Shown here piece by piece: positions 18,341-27,578 of a stretch of DNA of 58,744 nucleotides. Below the pieces are notes generated by a model, which did not search any database, had not been told where the DNA came from, and saw only the letters and a program-made list of their open reading frames with translations. The translations under genes and the position numbers were made by a program. The stretch is from positions 1 to 58,744 of the forward strand of contig CALWLN010000139.1 in assembly GCA_944381535.1 (NCBI GenBank), written 5' to 3'. Positions within the stretch are counted from its first letter, which is position 1. Every line of letters begins with the position of its first letter. Source of the DNA: an uncultured Lachnospiraceae bacterium. GTDB taxonomy: Bacteria > Bacillota > Clostridia > Lachnospirales > Lachnospiraceae.

Positions 18341-19804
18341 CTAATTTTTAAAATCGTCAGGATTTATGTCTCCACTTTCTACCAACTCGTTGACAGCAGC
18401 GGTAAAAGCCTCGTTGATAGTACTCTCAACATCCTCAATTGTCATTTCCCCCCTGCACAAAGCGATAAGCGTATCATTGATGAGCGTCTGGCCACTTCCA
18501 TTTTCATAATCGACGGCATCATACACATAAGACACCCGTACATTCGCATCAGTCCGTGCATTTTCCATCGCTTCCATATACTTCAACGTCTGAGAAGAAA
18601 GCTTGCTTTTATCTGCCTTTTCGCTAAACTCCGGATTTGCCGGAAAAATCAGACCTGCCTCTGTCATTGCCACACCTACTTCATCTCCATATAACCATTC
18701 AAAAACACTCTGAAGTTTCTCCTGCTCCTCATCATTTAACTCCAATGCGGCAATGGTAGGCGAAGCCCAATAGAACACTCCTGCCTGTGTGCCATAATCC
18801 GTACCGTCCTCAGCCCCCAGCCAGCAGACATCCCACTCAAAATCTGGTACAAACTGACTTGTGTATACTCCGATATCCCAAGAATACCCCAGGAACATCC
18901 CGGCTACACCCTCTGAAAAATAACTTCTGGCCGGATCATTATCAATGGTCTCAGCACCCGGAACACAATATCCTTTTTGATAAATCTCTGCTATGATACT
19001 AAATTGCTCGGATGCGTTAAATTTGGCAGTAAGCGTATTCCAATCAATATCGAGAGGATACTCCTCCATAGCTCCAAAAGAGGAATACAATACGCCATAT
19101 TCGCCGCAGGCAACCCACTGTAAAGGCAGCGCCAGACCATAGGTGGTGCCGTTTGTCAAAATCTCACAGCACTCCAGGAACTCACTCCAGGTTGTGGGCG
19201 GTTTTGCTTCGCCATTTTCATCCACAATACCTGCCTCTTCGAACATTTCTTTATTGTAATATAAGGCCGGTCCTGTCTTTGCATACACCAGATCATAAAC
19301 CTCATCACTGCCCAGCCGCCGGCTTGCGACACCATAATCTCCTGTCTTTGCTATCCAGTTATCCACAAATTCCTGCCCCCATGACAGTCTGGAAAATGGT
19401 ATCACAGCTCCTCCGTCTATATCAGCCATAAATCTATCCCCGTGTACAATCAAGGGCAATTCCCCGTTTTCTACCCCCAGCTTCAGCATATCATTAATCG
19501 CAGTAGAAAGCGTACAATTAATCTGTATACCGTTTTCCTTTCCAATCGTCTCATTATACTCATCGATCAATTCTGTCATAACGGCATCCTTTGACGGGTC
19601 GCCAAACCAAAATTCCACTTCAAACACGTCGTCACTGGTTCCTTCTGACTCTGTCCCTGGTTCCGTATTATCTGACTCCGCATTATCTGACTCCGTATTA
19701 TTGGGGTCCGCATTATCCTGCTCCGTATCCCCACACCCACTAAAGAGCCCCGTCATCATAACCACCGTCAATAAAATACATAAAATTTTTGCTCGCTTTT
19801 TCAT
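18341..19804 (-). CDS. Extracellular sugar-binding lipoprotein of ABC transporter
   Basis: 487 residues. Signal peptide with lipobox LFSGC (Cys 24) marks a membrane-anchored lipoprotein. Residues 25-58 form an acidic Asn/Asp/Glu/Thr/Ser linker of short repeats (NTESDNAES), followed by a family 1 solute-binding fold (FEVEFWFGDPSKDA, ALYYNKEMFEEAGI, PPTTWSEFLECCEIL). It captures oligosaccharides or glycosides for the two downstream permeases. AGGAGG is five bases before the ATG. It is first in the operon, behind a promoter about 340 bp upstream with paired AraC-type repeats. The ligand cannot be read from sequence; the GH78 in the operon suggests rhamnose-containing glycosides. Confidence 0.92.
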   Translation of the reverse strand: MKKRAKILCILLTVVMMTGLFSGCGDTEQDNADPNNTESDNAESDNTEPGTESEGTSDDVFEVEFWFGDPSKDAVMTELIDEYNETIGKENGIQINCTLSTAINDMLKLGVENGELPLIVHGDRFMADIDGGAVIPFSRLSWGQEFVDNWIAKTGDYGVASRRLGSDEVYDLVYAKTGPALYYNKEMFEEAGIVDENGEAKPPTTWSEFLECCEILTNGTTYGLALPLQWVACGEYGVLYSSFGAMEEYPLDIDWNTLTAKFNASEQFSIIAEIYQKGYCVPGAETIDNDPARSYFSEGVAGMFLGYSWDIGVYTSQFVPDFEWDVCWLGAEDGTDYGTQAGVFYWASPTIAALELNDEEQEKLQSVFEWLYGDEVGVAMTEAGLIFPANPEFSEKADKSKLSSQTLKYMEAMENARTDANVRVSYVYDAVDYENGSGQTLINDTLIALCRGEMTIEDVESTINEAFTAAVNELVESGDINPDDFKN

Positions 19805-20144
19805 GGCAACCTCCTAATCATTATTATGCAAAAATTCTTCTTACATAATTCATCCCACTTATTTATTTGTTTCTTCTCACACTGCTGCCCCTACTGTATG
19901 GTGATTTTGTTATCATCACGGCATACATACACATCAGCATCAGCGCATTTATAAAATCTCCTACATTCAAAATCAACTTCTCAAACAGGTGTTGCAACAA
20001 ATACCATGGTTCCTGTCTTCGTCATTTCTCTTGAATGGAAGTGATTTTCTTTCTTGTGATTATTAATATTTTGTATATAAAGTAGCTTATAAATATACTT
20101 TTCCAAACATTTTACACAGCATTTTTTCTTATTTTACTGTTTTT
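19805..20144 (-). other. Long untranslated leader of the sugar transporter operon
   Basis: About 330 nt lie between the predicted -10 box (20145-20150) and the ATG at 19804, with no gene. An imperfect hairpin is visible at 19897-19927 (GTATG-GTGAT with ATCATCAC-GGCATAC). A single GCAACAAA lies in the opposite orientation at 19995-20002. The rest is AT-rich; TATATAC near 20073-20079 could form an alternative, closer -10. I see no known riboswitch class. Confidence 0.4.
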
Positions 20145-20208
20145 ATTGTGCCATAATTTTGTATGATGTTCTAGTGCAATTTGTTACATTTTGCATATCA
20201 TTTGTTGC
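20145..20208 (-). promoter_or_regulatory. Paired AraC-type operator and promoter of the transporter operon
   Basis: On the minus strand GCAACAAA (20208-20201) and GTAACAAA (20187-20180) are direct repeats 21 bp apart. A -10-like CACAAT (20150-20145) begins 30 bases beyond the end of the second repeat. The same layout occurs before the fucosidase and dehydrogenase genes, and this site shares GCAACAAATGATAT with the dehydrogenase site. Direct repeats two helical turns apart are the usual target of AraC-family activators. Confidence 0.7.
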
Positions 20209-20227
20209 AAAAGAACTGTCACATAGG

Positions 20228-20262
20228 AAAAGAGCAGCGATAGCTATTAGCTATAACTGCTC
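20228..20262 (-). terminator. Terminator of the GH29-GH116 operon
   Basis: GAGCAG..ATAGCT (20232-20245) pairs with AGCTAT..CTGCTC (20249-20262) around a 3-nt loop. On the minus strand it is followed by TTTTCC. It lies 20 bp after the GH116 stop and just upstream of the transporter operator, separating the two units. Confidence 0.75.
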
Positions 20263-20281
20263 CATTCTAATCATCATTATT

Positions 20282-22816
20282 TTAGAAAGTGATATATATT
20301 TCCTGCCTCACGACTTTTTTGGGGAAAGATATAATCCCTTCACGAAATGTAAATTCACAAACATTACCGTCTATCATAATCTCTTTTACGGAAGAAGCAA
20401 ATTTCACTCCCACAGAAGATATTTCTATGAATCCGGAATTTAACTTTATTCTTAAATCTGTCTCCGTTTTTTCAAATACACCCCAGCCGGTACCCAGACT
20501 CCAGATAGTAGAAAAATCTGTATGAACTACTGGAGAAAACCCAATATATCCTTTAGGCACATGATACTCAAATCCGCTGAATATCGGCAAAAGCGCAAAA
20601 CTTGCCATTGCGCGCGCATAATTGCTTCCACATTCAATTTCATTCCATGGATTCCGTTTCCTTCCATCATATCTGTTGCGAATCGCTCTGACAACCTTAA
20701 TTCCCTCTTCCACATACCCCTCACTAATCAGCAGTCCCGCAAAAGCATATTCAAAACCGGTCATGGCCTCTTCTCCGTAAGGTATCGGGATAACAGGCTT
20801 TTCTGCTCCCTTTGGATAATCACATATAATACACGCAGCTTCATCGTTGAAAGCAAAGGTTCTCCATGGGTTTACAAAATCTCGCAAAGAATCTTTGTAG
20901 TGGTTTTGAAACATATTTTTTAATGCCGTTTTTCGCTGGGAAATGTCGAATATATCTCCCAGTCCCGTGATCGAAGCGTGCCACTGCCCCAGCATCTGGT
21001 CCAGAATAGAACCGCCGGCAATCTGATATTTCAACTGCTTTCTTTCTTCATTCCAGTAACAATCCGCAACGCCAAAATAATCCGCAATACTTCGGTCAAA
21101 TATATCTATTTTCTGTACAAAATAGCTGCCATTAAACAGATTGTCCTTTGTCCATGCAAAACCTTTTTCAAATAATTCCAGATACTCCTTATGCTTATCC
21201 ATGTCACCAAGATACAATGCCATTTCACTTGCGGCCTTCAATGCTGCCAGATACATTCCTTCCAACCACGCACTCGGTCCAAACAATTCCATGTCCAGGG
21301 TGTGATGCTGCCTTCCTTCCAGGACTCCATCCTTGTCTCTGTCCCACTCATCTTCATTTTCGGGATGCCACGCATAGTCAAGAATTTTTATGATATCCCC
21401 CCAGCGCTCTCTGAGCCATGTATCATCACCGGATATTTTCCATTCCCGATAACTCTTAATCACACAGCCCATCTGTCCGTCCACGCATGCATTTATCTGC
21501 CCATCAAGGCTTCTCCGCTCCTTTGATATTTCGCAATCCAGCGGTAGCATAAGACGAAAAGCTGTCTTTCCACTTGGGCCGAGTCCATAACGGAATTCAA
21601 GGTTACGTATGGATTGTTCCAATTTCGGAAATAAAAAGCACAGCGCATATGCGTAATTCCAGACATGCTGGCAGGTTCCCTCACAGGAGCCTTCCTTCTC
21701 ATGAACCCCTTCCCACCCATAAAAGGAACCATCCTCCAGACGCAATACAGTTGGCGATTTCAAGACGGACAGCGTTGACGATACCGCATCAATCACAGCT
21801 TCATCAAGCGTTGAATTAAACAACTCATTTTTAAATACCAATGTTTTTTCGTAAAGATAATCCCAATTTTCAAGGCAATACCGTGCTGTTTCTAAAGAAT
21901 TTTCAAAAACAGTCGCATAGTAATTTTTCCATTGCGGCAGCGCTTCTCCGGACCAGTAATTATGATTATTTGGAACATTCCACGCAAGAAGGAATCTGGC
22001 ATGTTCTATTTTCCCGGGCAATGCACTCTTTTTTATACTAAGCGTACAAGTATCGTTCTTCCCATAAGTATCATATATTCTTTCATCCAGTTCATCCATT
22101 TCACTGAACTCGTTCCAGAAGGTCACAATTCTGTCCTGCCACCTTCCCCGATACCAATAAGGCTGAATCTTACTATTCTTGCTATCTGTTGCCAGTGTCA
22201 AATCTCCATAATCTATGTTATCAGCCTCGACACCGGCATTTACAAGCTGCACTATTGCATAGTCTTTATCCTCTGTAATCTTATTCATCGAAACCTCAAA
22301 AGGATTTTGCAAAGAAAAAGCGATTGTATAGCCAACCTCTTCCTTTGTATTGTTTGTTATTCCCAATTCAAAAAATGCTGCCGGGAGACTCGAATTTGCA
22401 TCATCCAGAGGTATCAAAGGGTTAAATGCTCTAAGAGTCACTATTCCAGGAAACCCTGCGTCTGTAAATGTCAATTCTGCTATGGGGAATTCTCCACGAA
22501 ATATCACGTTAGAGAAATGCGGAAGCCCACACATAGTACTGCTGTCCGGTCCAAATCCATATCCTGTATATCTGGACAGCTTATATTGTCCAATATAGTC
22601 TTTCAGTAAATCCCCATTCAGAACCTTAACGACCTTTTTCTCTTTTGTTTCTGCCTTTATTGCAATATGTGTATAGCCATTCTCGCTCCCTTTGGATGGC
22701 CGGTTAAATATTTCCCAATCAATCAGCCTTCCATTTCCGGCAAGCCCGATACACCCTGTCCCAATCCCTCCTATAGGAAATGATATCTCCTTCAAATTTT
22801 CCCCAGTGTAAAGCAT
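20282..22816 (-). CDS. GH116 family beta-glycosidase (glucosylceramidase-like)
   Basis: 844 residues, no signal peptide. The start ISFPIGGIGTGCIGL...DWEIFNRP is the hallmark of the GBA2/GH116 N-terminal beta domain. The C-terminal (alpha/alpha)6 domain has FYGWEG (E369, at the expected nucleophile position), CEGTCQHVWNYAYA and a QHHTLDMELFG segment around the expected acid/base Asp. Characterised relatives are beta-glucosidases, beta-xylosidases or N-acetylglucosaminidases; the substrate is not assignable here. GGGAG lies 6 nt before the ATG. It follows the GH29 gene by 47 bp, forming a two-gene operon ended by a clear terminator. It probably acts with the rhamnosidase and fucosidase on imported glycosides. 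Confidence 0.88.
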   Translation of the reverse strand: MLYTGENLKEISFPIGGIGTGCIGLAGNGRLIDWEIFNRPSKGSENGYTHIAIKAETKEKKVVKVLNGDLLKDYIGQYKLSRYTGYGFGPDSSTMCGLPHFSNVIFRGEFPIAELTFTDAGFPGIVTLRAFNPLIPLDDANSSLPAAFFELGITNNTKEEVGYTIAFSLQNPFEVSMNKITEDKDYAIVQLVNAGVEADNIDYGDLTLATDSKNSKIQPYWYRGRWQDRIVTFWNEFSEMDELDERIYDTYGKNDTCTLSIKKSALPGKIEHARFLLAWNVPNNHNYWSGEALPQWKNYYATVFENSLETARYCLENWDYLYEKTLVFKNELFNSTLDEAVIDAVSSTLSVLKSPTVLRLEDGSFYGWEGVHEKEGSCEGTCQHVWNYAYALCFLFPKLEQSIRNLEFRYGLGPSGKTAFRLMLPLDCEISKERRSLDGQINACVDGQMGCVIKSYREWKISGDDTWLRERWGDIIKILDYAWHPENEDEWDRDKDGVLEGRQHHTLDMELFGPSAWLEGMYLAALKAASEMALYLGDMDKHKEYLELFEKGFAWTKDNLFNGSYFVQKIDIFDRSIADYFGVADCYWNEERKQLKYQIAGGSILDQMLGQWHASITGLGDIFDISQRKTALKNMFQNHYKDSLRDFVNPWRTFAFNDEAACIICDYPKGAEKPVIPIPYGEEAMTGFEYAFAGLLISEGYVEEGIKVVRAIRNRYDGRKRNPWNEIECGSNYARAMASFALLPIFSGFEYHVPKGYIGFSPVVHTDFSTIWSLGTGWGVFEKTETDLRIKLNSGFIEISSVGVKFASSVKEIMIDGNVCEFTFREGIISFPKKVVRQEIYITF

Positions 22817-22863
22817 AAAAATCTCCCTTCCTTATATCATTTTTCATTGGTTTCATTCCTATC

Positions 22864-23832
22864 TCATCGCAACCTTTTTCCGACTTCATTGAGAATTCCC
22901 ACTGCTCTGGCCGGAAACCTACCAAGAGCATCCGGGCCAATGTTAAGAAGATAGTTTATCCCCCTCTCATTGAGATAGTTTTTAATTCTCAAAACCTCCT
23001 CCGCAGTCTTCCAATCCTGGTCGGTAGGTTTATACCCCCATGTCCCGTTCAGGGTAGCCGGGGTCTCAAAAAGCATGTCTCCTTTATTGTCCTCCGGAAT
23101 TTCATTATCCCCTGCGGAGATGTAATCGCAGATACCGTTGCCAAGCCTTGAGTTGACCAGACAATCCGACTGATACTGCTTCACCATATCATAAAGCTCC
23201 CTGCTACATTCCTCCGAAAGCCCCATGGGTGTATCAAACCAAATCAAAAGCAGATCGCCATAATTTGTGAGAAGTTCCTTTACCTGTGGTTTGATTTTTG
23301 TCTCAAACAACCGCCTGTAGTCTTTATGGCTCTGGTCAGGAAAATCCCATTCATTTCCCCAAGTCATGTTCTCCACGGCCTGTGGTTCCTCCTCTGTCCC
23401 GCTCTGACCATCCGGGCTGGTCCAGTCGATGGCCTGGGAATAATACAGCCCTAATTTCATATCATACTTACGGCAGGCTTTTGCAAGCTCCCCAATGATA
23501 TCCCGTTGAAACGGAGTGGCGTCCACCACATTAAACCTGTCGGCTTCTGATTTAAACAATGCGAATCCCTCATGGTGCTTTGCCGTTACCACCATATATT
23601 TCATGCCGGTATTTTTTGCTGTCTTTACCCACTCCTCCGCATCGAAGTAAATCGGGTTGAAAATCTCCGCAAGTCTGTGATATTCTTTGTTGGGAATTTT
23701 AAAATAAGACTGCGCCCATTCCCCTATACAGGGCATTACCCTGCCTTTGTATTCTCCGCCAAGGATGGAGTACAACCCAAAATGAATCATCATTCCAAAT
23801 TTTGCTTCTTTAAAAAAAGTTTTGTTATCCAA
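22864..23832 (-). CDS. Alpha-L-fucosidase, GH29
   Basis: About 322 residues from a TTG start. Signature elements: FKEAKFGMMIHFGLYS, VVTAKHHEGFALF (active-site His pair), GLYYSQAIDW and LLLIWFDTPMG, whose Asp (about 200 in TTG numbering) aligns with the GH29 nucleophile. The frame reaches an ATG at 23892, but that codon has no ribosome site and lies only about 13 nt after the predicted transcription start. The TTG at 23832 has AAGGAG seven bases upstream and gives the usual family N-terminus. No signal peptide, so hydrolysis is cytoplasmic. It is the first gene of the operon with GH116, behind an AraC-type paired operator. Confidence 0.85.
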   Translation of the reverse strand: MDNKTFFKEAKFGMMIHFGLYSILGGEYKGRVMPCIGEWAQSYFKIPNKEYHRLAEIFNPIYFDAEEWVKTAKNTGMKYMVVTAKHHEGFALFKSEADRFNVVDATPFQRDIIGELAKACRKYDMKLGLYYSQAIDWTSPDGQSGTEEEPQAVENMTWGNEWDFPDQSHKDYRRLFETKIKPQVKELLTNYGDLLLIWFDTPMGLSEECSRELYDMVKQYQSDCLVNSRLGNGICDYISAGDNEIPEDNKGDMLFETPATLNGTWGYKPTDQDWKTAEEVLRIKNYLNERGINYLLNIGPDALGRFPARAVGILNEVGKRLR

Positions 23833-23911
23833 TTCCCTTCTCCTTTTCGCAATTCCATGTAGTTCCCTTCCGGATATTCCCCGAATTTCCATCCTTTGTA
23901 TTGATAGCTTG

Positions 23912-23975
23912 ATTATATATTTTTTCAGAACGCAGATATATGACTTTTTGTTGCAATTTTCATTTATTTTGTTGC
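23912..23975 (-). promoter_or_regulatory. Paired AraC-type operator and promoter of the fucosidase operon
   Basis: Direct repeats GCAACAAA at 23975-23968 and 23954-23947 (minus strand), 21 bp apart, followed by a perfect TATAAT (23917-23912) that begins 30 bases after the second repeat. The expected -35 position reads TATATC, a poor match, which suits an activator-dependent promoter. Confidence 0.75.
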
Positions 23976-24154
23976 AAATTTCACACGATACAATATGTAA
24001 CAGTCAGCCATCAGAATACGCAAAAAAAGGGGAAATCCACTTCTTATCGCAGACTTACCCTTTTCCTTTTTGATTACCGCTATTTCCATGTATTCTTGGC
24101 ATGCTGAAAGAGATGTCCCTCCGTGCAAAACTCTATGCCTTCATTCGCACTTCG
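23976..24154. other. Intergenic stretch without a recognised gene
   Basis: Between the fucosidase operator and the end of the truncated nuclease-family frame. It holds an A-rich/T-rich stretch (about 24023-24070) that could fold loosely into a terminator for the minus-strand genes upstream, but the pairing is imperfect. Nothing else is recognised. Confidence 0.4.
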
Positions 24155-24424
24155 TTACGCCATTTTATCTGCCTTCATCTCCTTCAGCTTCTCGTCAAAA
24201 GCTGCCACAGACATATTCGCACGCTTTGCCGCTTCCTCCGGTTTCAGAACGCCGTCATTTACCAGTGAGCAAAGTGTCATAAGCATTCCTTGCTCTATCC
24301 CCCGCTCCTCAATCAAATCACTCAAATTGCACATAATCCGCATATCCTTCTTCATTTCCGTTGTCGCTGCGATTCCAAAATCATTTTCCAGGATATCAAT
24401 TTTTTGTTCCGGCGTAAGCTTCAA
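24155..24424 (-). pseudogene. C-terminal remnant of an Rpn/PD-(D/E)XK nuclease-family transposase-like protein
   Basis: 89 codons with the tail typical of these proteins: MCNLSDLIEERGIEQGM followed by LCSLVNDGVLKPEEAAKRANMS. Full-length relatives are about 300 residues with a nuclease domain first; that part is absent because the isomerase gene begins at 24431. It is best read as a leftover of an inserted element or a 3'-end fusion scar. Whether it is translated is unclear, although it sits in frame right after the isomerase stop. Confidence 0.6.
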
Positions 24425-24430
24425 CAGCCC

Positions 24431-25261
24431 TTACTCTTCCATCTGTCTCTCCAGTCCTTTTATATATTCATAGCACTGCACGGACCCCTCCTTCACATCC
24501 TCCGGATTCTCATACTCAAACAATGCCGCTCCCTCATAATCCTTAAGAGCTGTCAAAATCCTTTTCCAATCCATCTGGCCCTCTCCGCAGGCCGCCGGTT
24601 TCACATGGCCCGAGGGCAACGGAGCAAAATCCTTCAGATGTACCATGGAAACCCTCTCCTTACAGGCTTCGTACACCTCTTCCGGGTGCCGGATTCCCAC
24701 GGCCCAGAGATTGGCCGGGTCAAAATTCACCTTTACGGTTTCCGGCAATTCTCCCAGCATCCGGTACAAGGTTTCCGGCTGGGAGGAAGTGCTCATAAAA
24801 TGCTCCACCCCGTCCTCAAAGGCTTTCACGCCGCCATGGGTCTCAATCACCAGATACACGCCCTTTGTCCGGGCATACGCGTCCACTTCCCGCAGGCAGG
24901 CGATCATATTGTCCCAGCGTTCTCCCGTCACTTCCTCCACCGGCGAAAAGCCGGAGAAAATCCTTAAATATTCCACGCCGAGATTTTCGCAGATATCGCA
25001 TACTCTCTTGACTTTTTCCACATCCTTCTTATCTCCGGTGGTAAAATCATTGCCGGTGGATGCGTAGTTCAGCTTTACCCCATATTTCTGAAATAAATTT
25101 TTCACGGTCTCCAGTTCTTTTTCCCCCGCCAAAAGGGGCAGGTCCATGGGCGCATTTGCGATTCCAAGCTCCAGGATTCCCAGTCCCATGTCGCGGGTAA
25201 TCTTCAGCTGCTCCTCCAGAGGCAGTTCCCGGAAGCCCCAGGCCGCATTTCCAAACTCCAT
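24431..25261 (-). CDS. Sugar phosphate isomerase/epimerase-like TIM-barrel protein
   Basis: 276 residues of the xylose isomerase-like / AP endonuclease 2 barrel family. Metal-binding positions are suggested by LVIETHGG, VKVNFDPANLW, VSMVHLKDFAP and ALFEYENPED, in the usual order. AAGGAG is 9 nt before the ATG. It is the third gene of a unit beginning with the MDR dehydrogenase at 27539, so it probably processes a sugar oxidised or rearranged by that enzyme. The exact reaction (isomerase, epimerase, or a 3-keto-sugar step as in inositol and deglycosylation pathways) is not assignable. Confidence 0.8.
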   Translation of the reverse strand: MEFGNAAWGFRELPLEEQLKITRDMGLGILELGIANAPMDLPLLAGEKELETVKNLFQKYGVKLNYASTGNDFTTGDKKDVEKVKRVCDICENLGVEYLRIFSGFSPVEEVTGERWDNMIACLREVDAYARTKGVYLVIETHGGVKAFEDGVEHFMSTSSQPETLYRMLGELPETVKVNFDPANLWAVGIRHPEEVYEACKERVSMVHLKDFAPLPSGHVKPAACGEGQMDWKRILTALKDYEGAALFEYENPEDVKEGSVQCYEYIKGLERQMEE

Positions 25262-25404
25262 TTCTTCTTTCTCCTTTCCTCACTCCAGGATATTTACACA
25301 TTTCTCAAAGAGCCCCAACTCAGGCGACGGATCCGACAAATGTTTCCACCCTCCACGATATTTACGTGCTTCCCCGTATTTATGCGCTCCCCAAATACCA
25401 AATC

Positions 25405-26442
25405 CTAAATATGAAAATCCTCACTGTTAATCCAGGAACAATGCCGGCAGGTCACGCAATGTCCTTTTCGGACTTCCTCCCGGAATCTTTCCGATCGCTC
25501 ATTTTTAAAGATTTCCAGCAACGGTTCCTCTTTTACGTTCCCCGCTGAAAAATCATAAAAATCCGTACAATACAGCACATTTCCATTCCATGCGATATGG
25601 ATATGAGAAAAGGGCGATTTGCAGTAGCCTGCGGCTCGTCCATGGGGAAGCCATATTACTTTTTTTGGATACTTCTTTGCCAATATCTGACGAAGCGCCT
25701 CCGATTTCTGCTTTTCATCCACAGAGTCACCCACCCAGGAATCAATTTCCGTTGCCCGGATTTCAAAGCTTTCCCTCATCCACTGCTTATATTCTTCCAC
25801 CTCCTGGCCGGTAAGCGCGATCAGCTCCTGCAACAGGACTTCATCGCAGGGAAGCGCGCAGAGCGCCTCCGGCAGTGCCTGTAATTTTCCAAGATTCTCC
25901 TGTGAAATCACCGTCATAATGGAAATCTTCGCATTTCCGCCATAAATCAGTTTGAGGTTTTCCGAAACCTTATCAAACACACCCGGTCCGCGCACATTGT
26001 CGTGGCTTTCCCTGTCTCCGTCAACGGAAACATAGATGTGACGAAACTCCTCCTTCAACAGAGGAGCATACCGGTCAATCCACGTTCCGTTTGTCACAAT
26101 CCCCAGGGCAAACCCATTTTCACGCAGCAGCTGTACCAATTTCTCGAAAAAAGGGCACAAAAGGGGCTCTCCGCCCCACAGCATGACATCCGGTGAATTT
26201 CCTGTTTCCTCCCGGTAAGCCACCAGCTGCGCAACGACTCTGCCCCAGTCCTTTAAATCCATCGCTGCCCCCCGGGCGTCGGAGAAAAATCCCTTTTTCC
26301 CCCATTGCCCGCAGAACCAGCATCTGAGATTACAGTTTTTTGTAATCTGAAAGTGCACCAGCTCTAATTTACGTGCGGTGCCCAAGCGTTCCATATCACC
26401 CTTTTTGTCACGCTCCATAACATTCTCCATATGTTGTCTCAT
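25405..26442 (-). CDS. Radical SAM protein with SPASM-like C-terminus
   Basis: 345 residues. The cluster motif CNLRCWFC (C37, C41, C44) binds the radical SAM 4Fe-4S centre; MLWGGEPLL and YVSVDGDRESHD are usual core elements. The C-terminal part has further cysteines (GYCKSP, LYCTD, GHCVTCRHC) in a SPASM/twitch-like pattern that could hold auxiliary clusters. Family members modify peptides or oxidise alcohols; no precursor peptide gene is visible nearby. Several in-frame ATGs crowd the start (26442, 26430, 26418), and the last has GGAG six bases upstream, so the start is uncertain. It lies between the dehydrogenase and isomerase genes. Confidence 0.82.
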   Translation of the reverse strand: MRQHMENVMERDKKGDMERLGTARKLELVHFQITKNCNLRCWFCGQWGKKGFFSDARGAAMDLKDWGRVVAQLVAYREETGNSPDVMLWGGEPLLCPFFEKLVQLLRENGFALGIVTNGTWIDRYAPLLKEEFRHIYVSVDGDRESHDNVRGPGVFDKVSENLKLIYGGNAKISIMTVISQENLGKLQALPEALCALPCDEVLLQELIALTGQEVEEYKQWMRESFEIRATEIDSWVGDSVDEKQKSEALRQILAKKYPKKVIWLPHGRAAGYCKSPFSHIHIAWNGNVLYCTDFYDFSAGNVKEEPLLEIFKNERSERFREEVRKGHCVTCRHCSWINSEDFHI

Positions 26443-26489
26443 ATTTCATCCACACGATCCTGACTAATCCAACAATCGTCCCATCCGAA

Positions 26490-27539
26490 CTATTTCGACC
26501 AGTCGAGCAGGATCTTAAAGCACTCCTCACCCACTTTTTCCTGGTAGGCATAGGCTTCCGTACACTGGGATACGCCCCACACCTCCACCGGCAGCTTCGC
26601 CGTGTCGAATTTTCCTTCGGAAATCCACTGAAGCACCTGCTCCTTACAGCCCGCTTTCAGGGCGCAGGTCATGGTGATCGTCGCGTTTTTTACAAACCAT
26701 CTGTGATAGTGGTCGAAAATGATTCGGTCCGGATAGTCTCCCTGCAAGTGAATGTGGGCGGGCCGGTCATCCTCTTCCCAGCCGCCATCCTTGATGTATT
26801 GATGCAGCGTTCCCACAACCTCCGGATTGCCGCTGCACTCCATCAGCTGGTCCGCCATTTTCCCGTTGGTGGCATCGTGAATGACAGAGACCGCCTGCTC
26901 CGGCGAGGTCACAATATCCGCGTAATTTTCCGCAATGCTTCTCCGGAACGCATTGCGTTCAACACAAATCACCTGTAGGGTGGGCTCCAGTATTTTCAGT
27001 TCCTGGATGGCCGAAATACCAACCATTCCGGCACCAATCACCACGATGGTTTCCCCCGGCCGCAAAGTCAGTCTGGAAATACCCTTTAAAGGCACACAGG
27101 CAAGGTACGCCAGAACCGCCTGCTGGTATGTGACATTATCGGGAAGCTTTACCATATAATCAAACTGGTCGTTTGTGGTGTTGGAATCCTTCACCGTAAA
27201 TTCACTGCCGCCGCCCCAAGCCGCGCAGACGTCGCCGTACTTTCTGCACTCATTGATCATGACCCGGTCGCCCACTTCCAGGCGTCCGTCCGTATCGGGA
27301 CCTTTTGCCACCACGATTCCGGCCGTCTCATATCCCGGCACAAGGGGATAATAGCACTGTTCCGGATGCTGCTGCCCCTTGTAGGTCTTCATATCGGTTC
27401 CCGTTGAAATAGCTGAAAAAAGCGTCTGGGCGATGTAAGCGTCCTCTCTGGGCTCCGTCAGTTGAATCTCTCTTAAGTTTGCAAAATGAGGCCGTTCAAT
27501 GACAACTGCCCGCGTTGTTTTGTAATCCCTGTAATCCAT
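26490..27539 (-). CDS. Zinc-type MDR alcohol/sugar dehydrogenase-like protein
   Basis: 349 residues of the medium-chain dehydrogenase family. The GroES-like N-terminal domain has SAISTGTDM and PLVPGYETAGIV; the Rossmann domain has VVIGAGMVGISAI (NAD(P) binding, about 170-185) and VICVERNAFRR. The usual catalytic Cys at the SxxTD position is absent and the four-cysteine structural zinc loop is missing, so it may be a zinc-poor or divergent member. GGAGGAG precedes the ATG by about 10 nt. Its promoter carries the shared AraC-type repeats, so it probably oxidises a sugar released by the co-regulated glycosidases. Confidence 0.8.
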   Translation of the reverse strand: MDYRDYKTTRAVVIERPHFANLREIQLTEPREDAYIAQTLFSAISTGTDMKTYKGQQHPEQCYYPLVPGYETAGIVVAKGPDTDGRLEVGDRVMINECRKYGDVCAAWGGGSEFTVKDSNTTNDQFDYMVKLPDNVTYQQAVLAYLACVPLKGISRLTLRPGETIVVIGAGMVGISAIQELKILEPTLQVICVERNAFRRSIAENYADIVTSPEQAVSVIHDATNGKMADQLMECSGNPEVVGTLHQYIKDGGWEEDDRPAHIHLQGDYPDRIIFDHYHRWFVKNATITMTCALKAGCKEQVLQWISEGKFDTAKLPVEVWGVSQCTEAYAYQEKVGEECFKILLDWSK

Positions 27540-27578
27540 CGTTTTACATCTCCTCCTGATATAAATTCTACCACTTTT

